A stretch of 52,372 bases of DNA, from NCBI RefSeq assembly GCF_900188425.1, contig NZ_FZON01000035.1, forward strand, positions 1-52,372, read 5' to 3'. The stretch comes from Antarctobacter heliothermus. Its GTDB lineage: Bacteria > Pseudomonadota > Alphaproteobacteria > Rhodobacterales > Rhodobacteraceae. This document shows, piece after piece, positions 1 through 9,786 of the stretch. How positions within the stretch are numbered: the stretch's first letter is position 1; every line of letters starts with the position of its first letter. The position numbers were made by a program, and so were the translations under genes. The notes under the pieces are model-generated. The model searched no databases. It was given only the letters and a program-made list of their open reading frames with translations, and was not told where the DNA came from.

Positions 1-11
1 CTGCTAAAGAC

Positions 12-211
12 ATGAAACGACCCAACCCACTCCCAGCGGACCAGATGACACCGGCTGAACGCCGCGCCGAACTGTGCGGGTTGCTGGCGCTCGGGTTGGT
101 TCGCCTGCGGATGCGGGATCAGGCGAAAGTATCTGACAATACAGGAGAAAGTTTCCTACACTATCCGGCCGACGAATGGCGTCATGCAACTCCAACTCAC
201 TGGAGAAACCC

Positions 212-215
<4 letters not shown>
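12..215 (+). CDS. small hypothetical protein of recombinase cassette
   Basis: This 67-aa protein is the first gene of a four-gene rightward cassette. I recognise no domain. Residues 10-35 (Thr-Pro-Ala-Glu-Arg-Arg-Ala-Glu then a Leu-rich stretch) look like one amphipathic helix, and the C-terminus is polar. Its stop codon overlaps the start of the DUF2924 gene by 4 bases (ATGA at 212-215). That points to translational coupling and supports it being real despite its size. The window begins only 11 bases upstream, so a longer N-terminus or upstream partner cannot be excluded. No function is assigned. Confidence 0.55.
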
Positions 216-660
<445 letters not shown>

Positions 661-664
<4 letters not shown>

Positions 665-1968
665 CCAAACCCATCATCAGAAAACTGCGTTGCGCCGTCT
701 ATACTCGAAAGTCATCGGAGGAAGGTCTTGAGCAAGAATTCAACAGCCTCCACGCCCAGCGGGAGTCATGTGAAGCCTACATCGCCAGCCAGCGCTCCGA
801 GGGCTGGGTGCTGGTCCGCGACCAGTATGATGACGGTGGCGTCTCCGGTGGCACGCTGGAACGCCCCGGCCTGAAACGCCTGCTGGCGGACGTCGAGGAT
901 GGCTTGGTCGACGTGGTCGTCGTGTACAAGATAGACCGCTTGTCGCGGTCGCTGATGGATTTTTCAAAATTGGTCGAGGTGTTTGACCGGAATGGTGTGA
1001 CATTCGTCTCGGTGACGCAATCGTTCAACACGACAACTTCCATGGGGCGGCTGACGCTGAACATTCTTCTGTCCTTTGCCCAATTCGAGCGCGAGGTGAC
1101 GGCCGAGCGGATCCGCGACAAGGTCCGCGCCAGCCGGATGAAGGGCATGTGGATGGGCGGCGTGCCTCCATTGGGCTACGTGGTGAAAGACCGGAAACTG
1201 ATCATCAAGGAGGTCGATGCCGCCAATGTCCGCTGGATCTTCGCCCGGTTCATCGAGATCGGATCGGGCACGGAGCTGGCGCGGGAACTGGCGGCGCGCG
1301 GCATCCGGACCAGCCGTGGCAACCGGATCGACAAGAAATACCTGTATCGCCTGCTGAACAACCGCGCCTACATCGGAGAAGCTGTCCACAAGGGCGACAG
1401 CTATCCTGGCGAGCATGACGGCATCATCGACCGCACGGTCTGGGACAAGGTCCATGCCATCCTGACCGAAAGCCCGCGCAAACGTGCTGCGCGCACCCGC
1501 GCGGACACGCCCGCATTGCTGAAAGGGTTGCTCTATGGCCCCGATGGCGCGGCGTTCTCTCCGACCCACACCCGCAAGAAGGGCAAGCTTTACCGCTACT
1601 ATGTCAGCCAGACTGTTTTGAAACACGGTGCAGGATCATGTCCGGTCGGCCGCGTTCCCGCGGGCGGAATCGAAACCGCCGTCATCGACCAGCTCCGCGC
1701 CGTGTTCCGCCAACCCGAAATCGTAGCGGGCACATGGAAAGCTGCACGCGCACAGGACGGCGATATCACTGAGGCCGACGCCCGTGACGCACTGGCCCGA
1801 CTCGATCTGCTCTGGGATGAACTCTTCCCCGCAGAGCAGGCGCGCATCGCGACACTGTTGGTCGAGCGGGTCGATATCGGCATCGATGGCCTCGATGTAC
1901 GCCTGCGCATGGACGGTCTGACCGGGCTGGCGCGGGAAATGATGGCGGATCTAGGAACGGCCGCATGA
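661..1968 (+). CDS. large serine recombinase (resolvase/invertase family)
   Basis: A 435-aa site-specific recombinase. The N-terminal resolvase domain (about 1-150) has the YTRKSS motif with nucleophile Ser18, the DDGGVSGG-x-LERPGL segment (57-71), IDRLSRSL (91-98) and an ERIRDK helix. A recombinase domain follows (about 155-260, starting MGGVPPLGY). The zinc-ribbon region near 280-330 lacks the usual CxxC pairs and keeps only SPTHTRKKGKLYRYYVSQ, so metal binding is doubtful. The length suits a full serine integrase of compact type. It lies in the ATGA-coupled cassette and probably mobilises or mobilised this island. Attachment sites are not visible in the window. Confidence 0.9.
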
Positions 1969-2357
1969 CCCGCGCGACGCCAGCACCGGAAACGGTGACA
2001 GTGCATGTCCCGTTTCGCCTCGTTAAGCGCGGCGGGCGCAAGGAGATGCAGATGCCGGATGGGGCATCCTGCCAACGCAAGATGGACAACACGTTGATCA
2101 AGGCGCTGGCGCGTGCTTTTCGCTGGAAAAGGATGCTGGAATCCGGCGAGTTCGCGACCATCGCCGAGTTAGCGGAGCACGAGGGGATCGCGCCGTCCTA
2201 CATGACCCGCGTCATGCGGCTGACGCTACTTGCGCCGGAGACTGTCGAGGCAATCGTCGAAGGGCAGCAGCCGCCTGACGCGAAGCTGGCAGACTTTCTG
2301 GAGCCGTTTCCAGTGGAATGGGTGGCGCAGCCATGGCTTCTTGCTGATCTTAGCTGA
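1965..2357 (+). CDS. hypothetical protein with HTH-like segment, recombinase partner
   Basis: A 130-aa protein starting by a 4-base ATGA overlap with the recombinase stop. Residues about 60-95 (SGEFATIAELAEHEGIAPSY followed by MTRVMRLTLLAPETVEAI) resemble a ParB/KorB-like helix-turn-helix. The N-terminus carries a basic LVKRGGRKEMQ stretch. Proteins with this outline commonly sit directly after large serine recombinases in alphaproteobacteria. A DNA-binding accessory or directionality role is plausible, but it rests on the HTH impression and gene order alone. Confidence 0.7.
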   Translation: MTRATPAPETVTVHVPFRLVKRGGRKEMQMPDGASCQRKMDNTLIKALARAFRWKRMLESGEFATIAELAEHEGIAPSYMTRVMRLTLLAPETVEAIVEGQQPPDAKLADFLEPFPVEWVAQPWLLADLS

Positions 2358-2502
2358 CTCTCGGGTTATGAGCCGCTTCTCCCGAGACCATCCCTCTTGA
2401 TTTATTTCAACCACTTTAGTGGCAACCTCCTGATTTTGAGAAAGATCTCACCGCGAAGGCTTTCAGGGCCAGGGACTGCAGGCTCTGTTTACGACCGCCC
2501 AG

Positions 2503-2516
2503 CCCGCCTCGGCGGG
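2503..2516. terminator. GC-rich hairpin between convergent operons
   Basis: CCCGCC at 2503-2508 is followed directly by its reverse complement GGCGGG at 2511-2516, between the ends of the rightward recombinase cassette (2357) and the leftward restriction operon (2534). There is no clean T-tract on either side. It is therefore a plausible but weak bidirectional terminator. The rest of 2358-2533 shows nothing recognisable. Confidence 0.35.
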
Positions 2517-2533
2517 GTGCTTCATAAAAGAAA

Positions 2534-3823
2534 TTAAAGAGTTTTTGCAAGCGCATCAGCGAAGCGCTTCAAACCACGTCGGCCTGAAATTCCACAAACA
2601 CCGAGCTCGATTGCGCGGATTTGAACGCCGTCCGCAACGGCTCCGGCAAATTCTGCGGCATACCCAACCTCATCACTTGAGGTTAAAGCCCCTTCAACTG
2701 GCCTTGGATAAACAAGAGCGACCTCAGAAATTCCCGTCGCGCGCGCAAAAGCAAGAGATTCATAGATGTCTGCATTCGAGATCGATTTGGAGGAACGATC
2801 CACATGTCCTTTATATTTGGCATCTACGATTATACGGCGGACTCCTGCCGTACCGGCTATGGACACGATAGCATCAGGAAAAACGTTCAGATCTCTGATG
2901 ACACTATCTTGTGTTCTGGTTCCCAACTTGTTTGACGATTGGAGTTGGACGTTCTTGGGTGAAAAGGCATTGCGTAAAGATAATGAAATGAGTTGCTCCC
3001 AAACTTGCCATGTTTGCATAACATAGCCGGGAGCAAGTGCGTTTTTGGGATCATAAGCACCTCCCAAACCACGCAAAATATCTAGAGAAAGATCGAATGT
3101 TGGCTGCCAAGCTTTAGAGCGGCTTGGTAACCTCCGATCCTGGAGGCGCAGCGGCCTTGGCTGATGGGGTAGATGTTGTGCAAGACGCTCAAGGCGCAAC
3201 CGGGTTTCAACATCGGGCACGACCGGCGCTAGTCCAGCTGCGGCGGCCCTGATGATAGCGTTGTAAGGGTTCTCGCGCGTGAACGATGTTACCGATTGTG
3301 GAAAACCTTCTTCAGATGGCACGGATAAATCTTCTGGATCGAAATCCCCTTCGAGGGCAAAATCTTCGTGGTGCAAACGTCGATAGGTGCGCAAAGGTCG
3401 GCGCTGGTTTTTCCAGTACATCTCTATAAGCGAGCGACCAATCAAGGACGCGAGATCAGAATTCGCCCGCGCAGATGATTTGAGACCTTCATTATCGAGT
3501 AGTCGGCCATGGTGGGAAAGCATGGCCAACAGAAAGAAATCCTCGCGCCAGCCGGGCGCGCTGCCAAGGAATTTCGGAGCAATCTCAAGCTCTATACCCG
3601 AGGCTAAAACAAGCAGACCCGCCACATTTTGAAATTGGAGGCGGTCGGCATTGAAAGAGAGTGGAATGCTTTCTAGCCCGAGCGTGCCTCGAACGCGGTC
3701 TCCGGCTCGGAGCAAAAGCTCGCGAGCTGTGGCAACAGAAACATTGCTACGACGCGCAATTTCTTCGTGCAGTGCGGATGGCTTGGCGTATTCGATTGCT
3801 GTGAAGCGCTGCCACGGGCGCAT
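2534..3823 (-). CDS. mcrC: McrC-like restriction endonuclease subunit
   Basis: A 429-aa McrC/LlaJI-type protein. The N-terminal half holds the GIELEIAPKFLG segment typical of McrC (about 76-87). The C-terminal half has a PD-(D/E)xK nuclease core: FPDAIV (Pro316-Asp317) and IIVDAKYKG with Asp334-x-Lys336. In the McrBC family McrC is the nuclease partner of the GTPase McrB and cuts DNA after translocation. The gene is last in a five-gene leftward operon and starts 5 bases after the McrB-like stop. All expected catalytic residues are visible, so it looks active. The DNA is AT-richer than the flanking backbone, which suggests transfer. Confidence 0.88.
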   Translation of the reverse strand: MRPWQRFTAIEYAKPSALHEEIARRSNVSVATARELLLRAGDRVRGTLGLESIPLSFNADRLQFQNVAGLLVLASGIELEIAPKFLGSAPGWREDFFLLAMLSHHGRLLDNEGLKSSARANSDLASLIGRSLIEMYWKNQRRPLRTYRRLHHEDFALEGDFDPEDLSVPSEEGFPQSVTSFTRENPYNAIIRAAAAGLAPVVPDVETRLRLERLAQHLPHQPRPLRLQDRRLPSRSKAWQPTFDLSLDILRGLGGAYDPKNALAPGYVMQTWQVWEQLISLSLRNAFSPKNVQLQSSNKLGTRTQDSVIRDLNVFPDAIVSIAGTAGVRRIIVDAKYKGHVDRSSKSISNADIYESLAFARATGISEVALVYPRPVEGALTSSDEVGYAAEFAGAVADGVQIRAIELGVCGISGRRGLKRFADALAKTL

Positions 3824-3828
3824 AACAC

Positions 3829-4947
3829 TCAGACAGCCTTTTGTGACAAGGAAACGAACAAATCGTAGACCTTTGACGCATCCACACTCAACGGGCCGTT
3901 TATCATGGCACGGGGGGCATCGCCAAAGGATGTTTCCTCAAGGACAAATGGGTTTCCGGCAATGCCGCGGTCTGCATTCAGGATGATCGCAGTTCCGCGA
4001 ACATCCCCGAAAAATGCTTCATCTATGTGGTTCTTGATTGATCCCCAAGCAATCGCAAAATGCGCAAGGGCGTCTGATACGCTTGAAAGCTTGGCGCTAT
4101 TGCCCATCAGAACGCCATGACCAATCCTGAATTCCGGACCACGGCCAAGCGCAATCCTGTTATTGACGGCATCAAATGCCTGGATAGCCGCCTCTATCAC
4201 TTCGCCTGCGGAGCCAGGCGTCGGCGGTAATGTGGATACGGGGCTCGAAGCGGAACCAAAATGTGCGCGCAGCACAGAGGAAGAAGGCTCTAGGTTGACC
4301 GGAGCCCACCGTCTCAGGAAAGCGACGTCAAGCGGCTCTACCGAGACGTCGGCCTGATTCATTGCTCCAAGGATATAGAGTGTAGGCGGAAACGCGTACT
4401 CGATCAGATCACCATCTACGGGATTGATAATATCAAAGAACTGCGTGGCTGGTGTTGGTTTGCCGTCAGGGGCAAGGCGCTTGTCTGCTTCGATGGCGAC
4501 GATTGCTCCGCCAAATACCTGCACGGTCGGGCCTCGGTTGATTTCATCGATGATAAGCAGTGCTGCACTGTCTTTTTGCTTGGCGTATTCACTTGCCTTG
4601 TAGAGGATACCTTCGGTGATCCTGAACGATCCGGGCGCTTTGCCGCTTCGGACATCTGGCATCATGCCAGTCAGGAAATCACGATATTTGCTGGATTGGT
4701 GCAGAACACAGCGAAAGACTTTTCGGTTGGATGCCTTACCAATATTACCCGGAAGTGTGCTCGTCGGTGTCGGCGGGATGGGGACTGGTGCGTTTGGCTG
4801 GTACGTGGGCGTGCTGACATTGCCTTTGGCTTCAAAAAGACTGGCTACCTCGCTGAGCAGCATAGACTTCCCCGTGCCTGGCGGTCCCGCAAGCAATACG
4901 TTTCGGCGGGCTTCTAGCAGCGCCAGGATGTTGTTCGCATCAGCCAT
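3829..4947 (-). CDS. mcrB: McrB-like AAA+ GTPase restriction subunit
   Basis: A 372-aa AAA+ protein made almost only of the motor domain. Walker A GPPGTGKS is at 21-28, Walker B LLIIDEINRG at 130-139, and the McrB-type signature MNQAD at 196-200 (family form MNxxD, linked to GTP use in McrB), followed by an arginine pair at 212-213. It lacks the N-terminal DNA-reading domain of E. coli McrB, so sequence recognition must come from another subunit, plausibly the 188-aa protein encoded just upstream, whose stop overlaps this start by 8 bases. A MoxR-type ATPase is the alternative, but the MNxxD motif and the adjacent McrC favour McrB. Confidence 0.88.
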   Translation of the reverse strand: MADANNILALLEARRNVLLAGPPGTGKSMLLSEVASLFEAKGNVSTPTYQPNAPVPIPPTPTSTLPGNIGKASNRKVFRCVLHQSSKYRDFLTGMMPDVRSGKAPGSFRITEGILYKASEYAKQKDSAALLIIDEINRGPTVQVFGGAIVAIEADKRLAPDGKPTPATQFFDIINPVDGDLIEYAFPPTLYILGAMNQADVSVEPLDVAFLRRWAPVNLEPSSSVLRAHFGSASSPVSTLPPTPGSAGEVIEAAIQAFDAVNNRIALGRGPEFRIGHGVLMGNSAKLSSVSDALAHFAIAWGSIKNHIDEAFFGDVRGTAIILNADRGIAGNPFVLEETSFGDAPRAMINGPLSVDASKVYDLFVSLSQKAV

Positions 4948-5506
4948 GGGGGTACTGCCCTTTGGTTATCAAATCGAGAAACGCAGATTTGCATCCATCT
5001 GCAAACCAATCTTGGGCAAATTTCTTGATTCTAGGGTCCCAATTCTGTGTGCGTAGGCTGGTCTCTGTTGTGAAGTAGAGGCGGATATCGCCGTTGGCTT
5101 GTTGAAACATCATGAATACAGAGCGTCCACCATTGGGATCTGTTTGTATCAAGCTATCAAGAGCAAACTCGGAAATCCGCGCGATTCTGCATTCGTTGGG
5201 GCGCGCATCGGTCGAGGGCCAGATTTCCATCATGGCGCTTTTGTCACCGGTCGGTTCCTGCCAAATCACTGTGCCGCTCAGCACTTCTATTTGAGACGCA
5301 ACACCTTTTGCTTTTCGCGTTTTGAATGTCTTGTTCGGGAACATGCGCCGAAAAAATGGAAAAAACTCGGTTTCAGGCCTGAAGCGTAGATCACGAGCGC
5401 CGCCACCGCTGGCAGCGTCGTTTGACTTGGCTATGAACTTGCGCCGGTCGCCATCCTCAATATTTTGGAGAAGAACTCTCTCAATGACTTGCGAACTACT
5501 ATTCAC
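4940..5506 (-). CDS. unrecognised restriction-operon protein, candidate DNA-recognition subunit
   Basis: A 188-aa protein with no domain I recognise, starting at a GTG (5506) whose bases overlap the preceding methyltransferase stop (GTGA). An N-terminal segment SNDAASGGGARDLRFRP (about 28-44) looks like a conserved core. It is followed by a short FFPFFRRMFP patch and alternating strands to the end, giving a compact alpha/beta protein without membrane segments. It lies between the methyltransferase and McrB genes. In the BsuMI system of Bacillus subtilis a third restriction gene also accompanies McrB- and McrC-like genes, so this could be the equivalent DNA-reading or adaptor subunit. That role is inferred from position. 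Confidence 0.7.
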   Translation of the reverse strand: MNSSSQVIERVLLQNIEDGDRRKFIAKSNDAASGGGARDLRFRPETEFFPFFRRMFPNKTFKTRKAKGVASQIEVLSGTVIWQEPTGDKSAMMEIWPSTDARPNECRIARISEFALDSLIQTDPNGGRSVFMMFQQANGDIRLYFTTETSLRTQNWDPRIKKFAQDWFADGCKSAFLDLITKGQYPHG

Positions 5507-7725
5507 TGGGCGGCCTCATTAAGCTTTTCTTTTATACTGTCGGAAAACTCGGAGCTGACATAAGGCATGGCTCCAAGTTGGAGCGCGGATTCTACACGCT
5601 TAGCATTATACTGGTCGTCTCCACGGGTCTTTTTGAGCCAAGTTGACAGCAAAAAATCTTCGGTAATCGTGGAGGAAAGCTCGCTTGGCAGTGCGGGCTG
5701 GCCACGATCTAATAAGGGGAAGTCGCCCAGCATGAGCCGTAGATCATCATGTGAGCAACTATAGGCCCTTGCCACCAGAACATCAGCCTCGGCGCGAAGT
5801 TCAGCAATGCGCCAGAGCGTCTCCGCGTTCGAATTCCTACCTTGATCGAGCTGCTGCAATTTACGTGCAATACCAATGAGACGCTGCGCAGGAAGAGACT
5901 TGATGTCGATCTTTGGCAGACGAAGTGAGCGAAGAACGAAATAGTTCACTGTTGTTGTGACGATCCGGCGGAGCAGCCAGTCGAAGGGGATTGAATTCAC
6001 AATGGCGAGCCACAGGAATATCCGTTCTTCAGATGGATCATTGGGGAAAGTGAGCGTCGGGACCTTGTTTCCACAAACAACGCCAGGTGGGATTAACGCT
6101 GCCATCATGGAGCGTTCGTTGGTTTGGCCAGTAATGTCACAAAAACCGGCGCGCATGCGCTGTGAGCGCCCCTTGGCTTGTGCAGATGCCACTCTCATGG
6201 GCAGCCAGAATTGGGGGGCAATCCGGCTCTCACCCAAAGCGAGATTGCGCCAAACAGCGCTGCGTCCTTCACCTGAGATGTAGGCCTTACAACCCAAACG
6301 GTGCGGCTGCACCATTCGGCCTTCTATGACGGGCAAGCATCCATCTTGTGGCTGCTTGACGAAGTGACGACGGCCATGGGTCATATCGATTTCGCGGCAA
6401 AATTCAGGATGCCATGGCGAATCTGCTAATGATAGAAGCGATCCATTCATCTGCATTTTCTTGAATAGTCGCCATTCTTCGGCTGAGCGCACCTCGGGAA
6501 CAGTAAGATCGGAGCGCAGGCGGTTGAGGTCTTTTAAGGGTAAGCGGACTGGTGTGGCAGCCGTTACGCGTTCGTTGTCGGCGAAGGCATGACCGACCCC
6601 AATAGCCGCAAGCGGTTTACTGGATACTGAACTGCGGCGGTAATTCACAACCAGGAATTTAAATCTTGTGTCAATGGCAAAATGCCGCGCGCGGTTCTCT
6701 AATACCGTGAAGGTGAGATCATCACAGCCCTGCGCGAGTGCTCGCCTGAGTGATTCTGTATTGAGGGAGCGTATCAATCCTGCCGGAACGAGGAGTGCGC
6801 CGTGCCCACCTGCAAGCGTGAGCTTGTACAAAAGCTCGGTGAAAGCGACATACAGATCAGGTTCGCCTTTTGCCAGAACGGGGTAGCGCTCAACTAGGGA
6901 ACTAGCCATAGCAGCCCTCTGGGTTTTTGCCGCATCATACCCAGCAAGAGATTGAAGACTATAACTGGTCCCGTATTCACGGGTTTGTCCGTTGGCTTTG
7001 ATGTATTCGTGCCGTGTGAGTTTGACCTTTTCCCAAGGGGGGTTCGCGATCACAACATCAAAGCCGACTGGGCTTAGATCAAGCCATGAGGCGTCTGAGG
7101 CAAGTAGGCTATCCTGTGCGCGCCAATGTGCATACATGGCAAAAATAGCGTCCAGATCGTCTGTGAGAGATGCAAGTGAAAGCCGGGTGCCGCGCAAAGC
7201 CATGGGCGATAGATCAGCGGCATAAACCGAGTGCCTCAGCCATTCGCTGGCCAGAATTCTATCCGGTCCGCAAGCAACAATGGACACGGCTGTAAGCAGT
7301 ATTCCAGCGCCGCAGGCTGGATCAATAACCTTGGCCCCTTCTTTGAGGTGTATCTCCACGCTCTGGGCAAGATGCAAAGCGAGGCGGAAATCCGTGTGGT
7401 ATGCGCCGCTTTTGCGTTGTTCAGTATGGTCTAGCGCCTCGCGTGCAAGCGCACTTAAACATAGGGACGGATGGATGCCTGTATCATCTAAAAGCTGAAC
7501 AAGGTCTCTTGCGTCATCGAGCAATTGCTCTGACGCAACCAAGGGCTTGATCCCAAATCTTGCGCAAAACCCTTCGAATGCGAAGCCACCAAGCCGAGAG
7601 GATGCTGCTTCCAGTAGTTGGAAGCGCAGCTCATCGTTATTGCCCGTGTGGCGTGCGATACATTGGGTGATGTAAGCATCAGCCTTAGCGAGGCGTTTAC
7701 CTTCAACTGTACTCGATGGTTTCAT
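5503..7725 (-). CDS. N6-adenine DNA methyltransferase, Eco57I/type IIG-like
   Basis: A 740-aa methyltransferase. A RKSGAYHT segment precedes SAM motif I (DPACGAG, about 135-141), and catalytic motif IV is NPPW (about 228-231). The long C-terminal half would hold the target-recognition region. Such enzymes methylate adenine N6. No PD-(D/E)xK nuclease motif is obvious at the N-terminus, so unlike true type IIG enzymes it probably relies on the neighbouring McrBC-like nuclease for cutting. The ATG at 7725 is preferred over one at 7737 because it overlaps the upstream stop as ATGA. The second methyltransferase just upstream suggests that each enzyme protects one strand of an asymmetric site (inference). 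Confidence 0.88.
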   Translation of the reverse strand: MKPSSTVEGKRLAKADAYITQCIARHTGNNDELRFQLLEAASSRLGGFAFEGFCARFGIKPLVASEQLLDDARDLVQLLDDTGIHPSLCLSALAREALDHTEQRKSGAYHTDFRLALHLAQSVEIHLKEGAKVIDPACGAGILLTAVSIVACGPDRILASEWLRHSVYAADLSPMALRGTRLSLASLTDDLDAIFAMYAHWRAQDSLLASDASWLDLSPVGFDVVIANPPWEKVKLTRHEYIKANGQTREYGTSYSLQSLAGYDAAKTQRAAMASSLVERYPVLAKGEPDLYVAFTELLYKLTLAGGHGALLVPAGLIRSLNTESLRRALAQGCDDLTFTVLENRARHFAIDTRFKFLVVNYRRSSVSSKPLAAIGVGHAFADNERVTAATPVRLPLKDLNRLRSDLTVPEVRSAEEWRLFKKMQMNGSLLSLADSPWHPEFCREIDMTHGRRHFVKQPQDGCLPVIEGRMVQPHRLGCKAYISGEGRSAVWRNLALGESRIAPQFWLPMRVASAQAKGRSQRMRAGFCDITGQTNERSMMAALIPPGVVCGNKVPTLTFPNDPSEERIFLWLAIVNSIPFDWLLRRIVTTTVNYFVLRSLRLPKIDIKSLPAQRLIGIARKLQQLDQGRNSNAETLWRIAELRAEADVLVARAYSCSHDDLRLMLGDFPLLDRGQPALPSELSSTITEDFLLSTWLKKTRGDDQYNAKRVESALQLGAMPYVSSEFSDSIKEKLNEAAQ

Positions 7726-8765
7726 GCGGCGACGCACTTTGCTTGTTTGGTCTTGTCGATGCAGAAAAGCAGCTCGCCAACATCCGAGGCGGCTTTGCTT
7801 GCTGCCTTGTTGGGGCGATAACGCCCAATATTTTGGAGTGAATGAAGGCTAACGTCTCCGATTCCTGCCAGGTTTTCAGAGAGTGTCTCAATCGGAACGT
7901 GGCCCTCAGTACTATAAGACAGGAATATTCGCTGTGCCGGAAGGCTAGAGACAAGGCGTTCAATTGCCTTGGCAGCTCTACCTTTATAGCAAAAATCAGA
8001 GGCTTTCTCGCGCCATGGTCGAATGCCACAAACACCCTCGACCTCGGGCTCATCTCCAAGGGCAATAGTTTCAAGGATGTGATAATAGGCTGCGTACTGG
8101 CGCTTTGTGTAAGGCGGATCGAGATAGACAGTATCTTCAGGCTTGCATCGTACCTTATTCACGTCCTGAGAGCCCAACGTTGCGCGTGGAGCGCTTTCGG
8201 GCAATTTAGCTGGCTCGATAACCAGAGGATCAAGCGATTGCCTTTGCCATTTAGATAAAAAGCATCCGTAGGTTCCAGCCGTATTTGCGATACGATTTGC
8301 GGCACGCATCAAATCAGCAATAAGAACTTGCTGCTCATGTAGTGTAATGACGCCTTGCTCACGCCATTGGCGAATCTGATGGCGCATGCCATCGATCTTT
8401 TGTGCATTGTCTTCGGTGAAATACATCCGCGACACTGCGCAGTGATTAGATGAAGCTGGGCTGTACTGACGCCAGATGAAGCCTTGAAGGGGCCGCGTTT
8501 CATTAAGGGCCGCAATGGCGTCACTGTAGCTGGAAAGACCCGCGAAAGGTATGTCCGCTTGTGAGCTCAGCCGCGCAAAAGACATGATGGCCGATGATGC
8601 CAAGTGGTCATTCACGTGCACCTTCCAACCTGCGCGCGAAGCGGCTTGCGCAACGGCACCAGTTCCGGCGAATGCATCCACGAACACGCCTCCATCAGGT
8701 TGGCCAACATGTTCAATGATGGCCTCCACGATGCGCGCCTTGGAGCCAATATACCGGAATGACAT
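7722..8765 (-). CDS. D12-class DNA adenine methyltransferase
   Basis: A 347-aa MethyltransfD12 protein. The start YIGSK (5-9) contacts SAM in this class; motif I is DAFAGTGAV (30-38), an ND acidic pair follows at 52-53, and catalytic motif DPPYTKRQYA begins at 216. It is the first gene of the leftward restriction operon and is joined to the next methyltransferase by an ATGA overlap. I chose the ATG at 8765 because it begins right before the conserved FRYIGSK core and has GGGAG upstream; an ATG at 8831 would add 22 residues unlike the family. Dam-like orphan activity is possible, but the operon argues for a restriction-modification role. Confidence 0.87.
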   Translation of the reverse strand: MSFRYIGSKARIVEAIIEHVGQPDGGVFVDAFAGTGAVAQAASRAGWKVHVNDHLASSAIMSFARLSSQADIPFAGLSSYSDAIAALNETRPLQGFIWRQYSPASSNHCAVSRMYFTEDNAQKIDGMRHQIRQWREQGVITLHEQQVLIADLMRAANRIANTAGTYGCFLSKWQRQSLDPLVIEPAKLPESAPRATLGSQDVNKVRCKPEDTVYLDPPYTKRQYAAYYHILETIALGDEPEVEGVCGIRPWREKASDFCYKGRAAKAIERLVSSLPAQRIFLSYSTEGHVPIETLSENLAGIGDVSLHSLQNIGRYRPNKAASKAASDVGELLFCIDKTKQAKCVAA

Positions 8766-9484
8766 GTGTGCCGTTCTCCCTGCCTTGTTCAATTTTTTTG
8801 TTATCATGCCGGGCGTGAGCGGAAGTGGCATGTTTGGCGTATAATCCCCGCGACCTTCTCAGGCGTTAAGGTTTGGTGGAATGATTGCCGAAAATGGTGG
8901 CGTGGTCCTCGCGGCGTGGTTTGTAAATCGCCGCCAACATGGCACGAACAGGCGGGACGTAGCAATATCTTGTAGGCACAAGAGACAGCAGTGCTGCTTC
9001 TTGTGCAGAGTATCTGCTTGGACTCGCGCGCAGATGCGCGGGCGGCATCCCAACAGTCGTCTATTGCTCAAGCGTCGAGTGGGTCAGGAACATCCCGCCA
9101 GTCGGCAGGATGTTTCCAAGGCAGTTGTAGCGGCGAAGCGCGCCCTTTCTGGTTTCCATGAAATGGTCGTGGGGGCACCCCATCTCCGCAAGCAGGCCAC
9201 ACCTTAGCAATTGCCGCAAGGAGTTCCGATTTCAGGTCCATTTGACCGAACGACACTGGCGTCGAAGTGCGATATCTCCATGAAAAAAAATCCGAAGGAT
9301 CAGTGCTTTACCGACTCTGCACCAAATCGGCGCAGTCAACAGGTCCGGAGAATATCGGCCTGGAGAGAACACATTTGGGCATGCTGCCCCAGGTGCCGGT
9401 TAACAGCCCCTCCGGCATAACCTTTGAATATAACGGAAAAATCCGGCCACAGCCGAATCGGGAGAAACGTTTCTCAAGGGCAAG
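8766..9484. other. gene-poor junction between restriction island and tRNA-Ser
   Basis: About 720 bases without a gene I can support. Short ORFs exist (for example 8881-9207 on + and 9068-9256 on -), but their translations show no family pattern or convincing start. A CATGCC...GGCATG inverted repeat near 8806-8833 and an ATTATA-like element at 8840-8845 could belong to the promoter of the restriction operon. The stretch ends at the tRNA-Ser 3' end, a usual integration point, so it may hold decayed island DNA. I found no copy of the tRNA 3' end inside it. Confidence 0.4.
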
Positions 9485-9574
9485 TGGCGGAGGCTCAGGG
9501 ATTCGAACCCTGGGGACGCTCTCACGCCCAACGGTTTTCAAGACCGCCGCATTCGACCACTCTGCCAAACCTCC
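9485..9574 (-). tRNA. tRNA-Ser (anticodon UGA)
   Basis: The 90-nt class-II tRNA folds fully. The acceptor GGAGGTT pairs with AGCCTCC, the anticodon arm reads GGTCTTGAAAACC with anticodon UGA, there is a long serine-type variable arm, a GGTTCGAATCC T-arm and an encoded CCA (9485-9487 on the complementary strand). It reads UCA/UCG-type serine codons. It marks the border between the accessory island on the left and conserved backbone on the right. Confidence 0.97.
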
Positions 9575-9786
9575 GTCGCGAAGACCGATATCCCCCCGCG
9601 TGCGATTCTAAAAGCACTTCGCTGAAAATCCCTGCCATCTCGCATTGCAGGCTTTCCATGTGGCGCCCGACAAGGTATCTTTGTCCACAATCGGGCCGTC
9701 AGAGCCCGCATGAGGCAGTGCGCGACCGGGAAAACCCGGCGCTCGTCCGGGTTCGCCCGTGACACCACAAGGGCAAGAGGCAAGAC

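Noticed and set aside
8881-9256. Two short ORFs in the island-tRNA gap
   Set aside because: Cys/Arg-rich or irregular translation, no recognisable family, no good start context.
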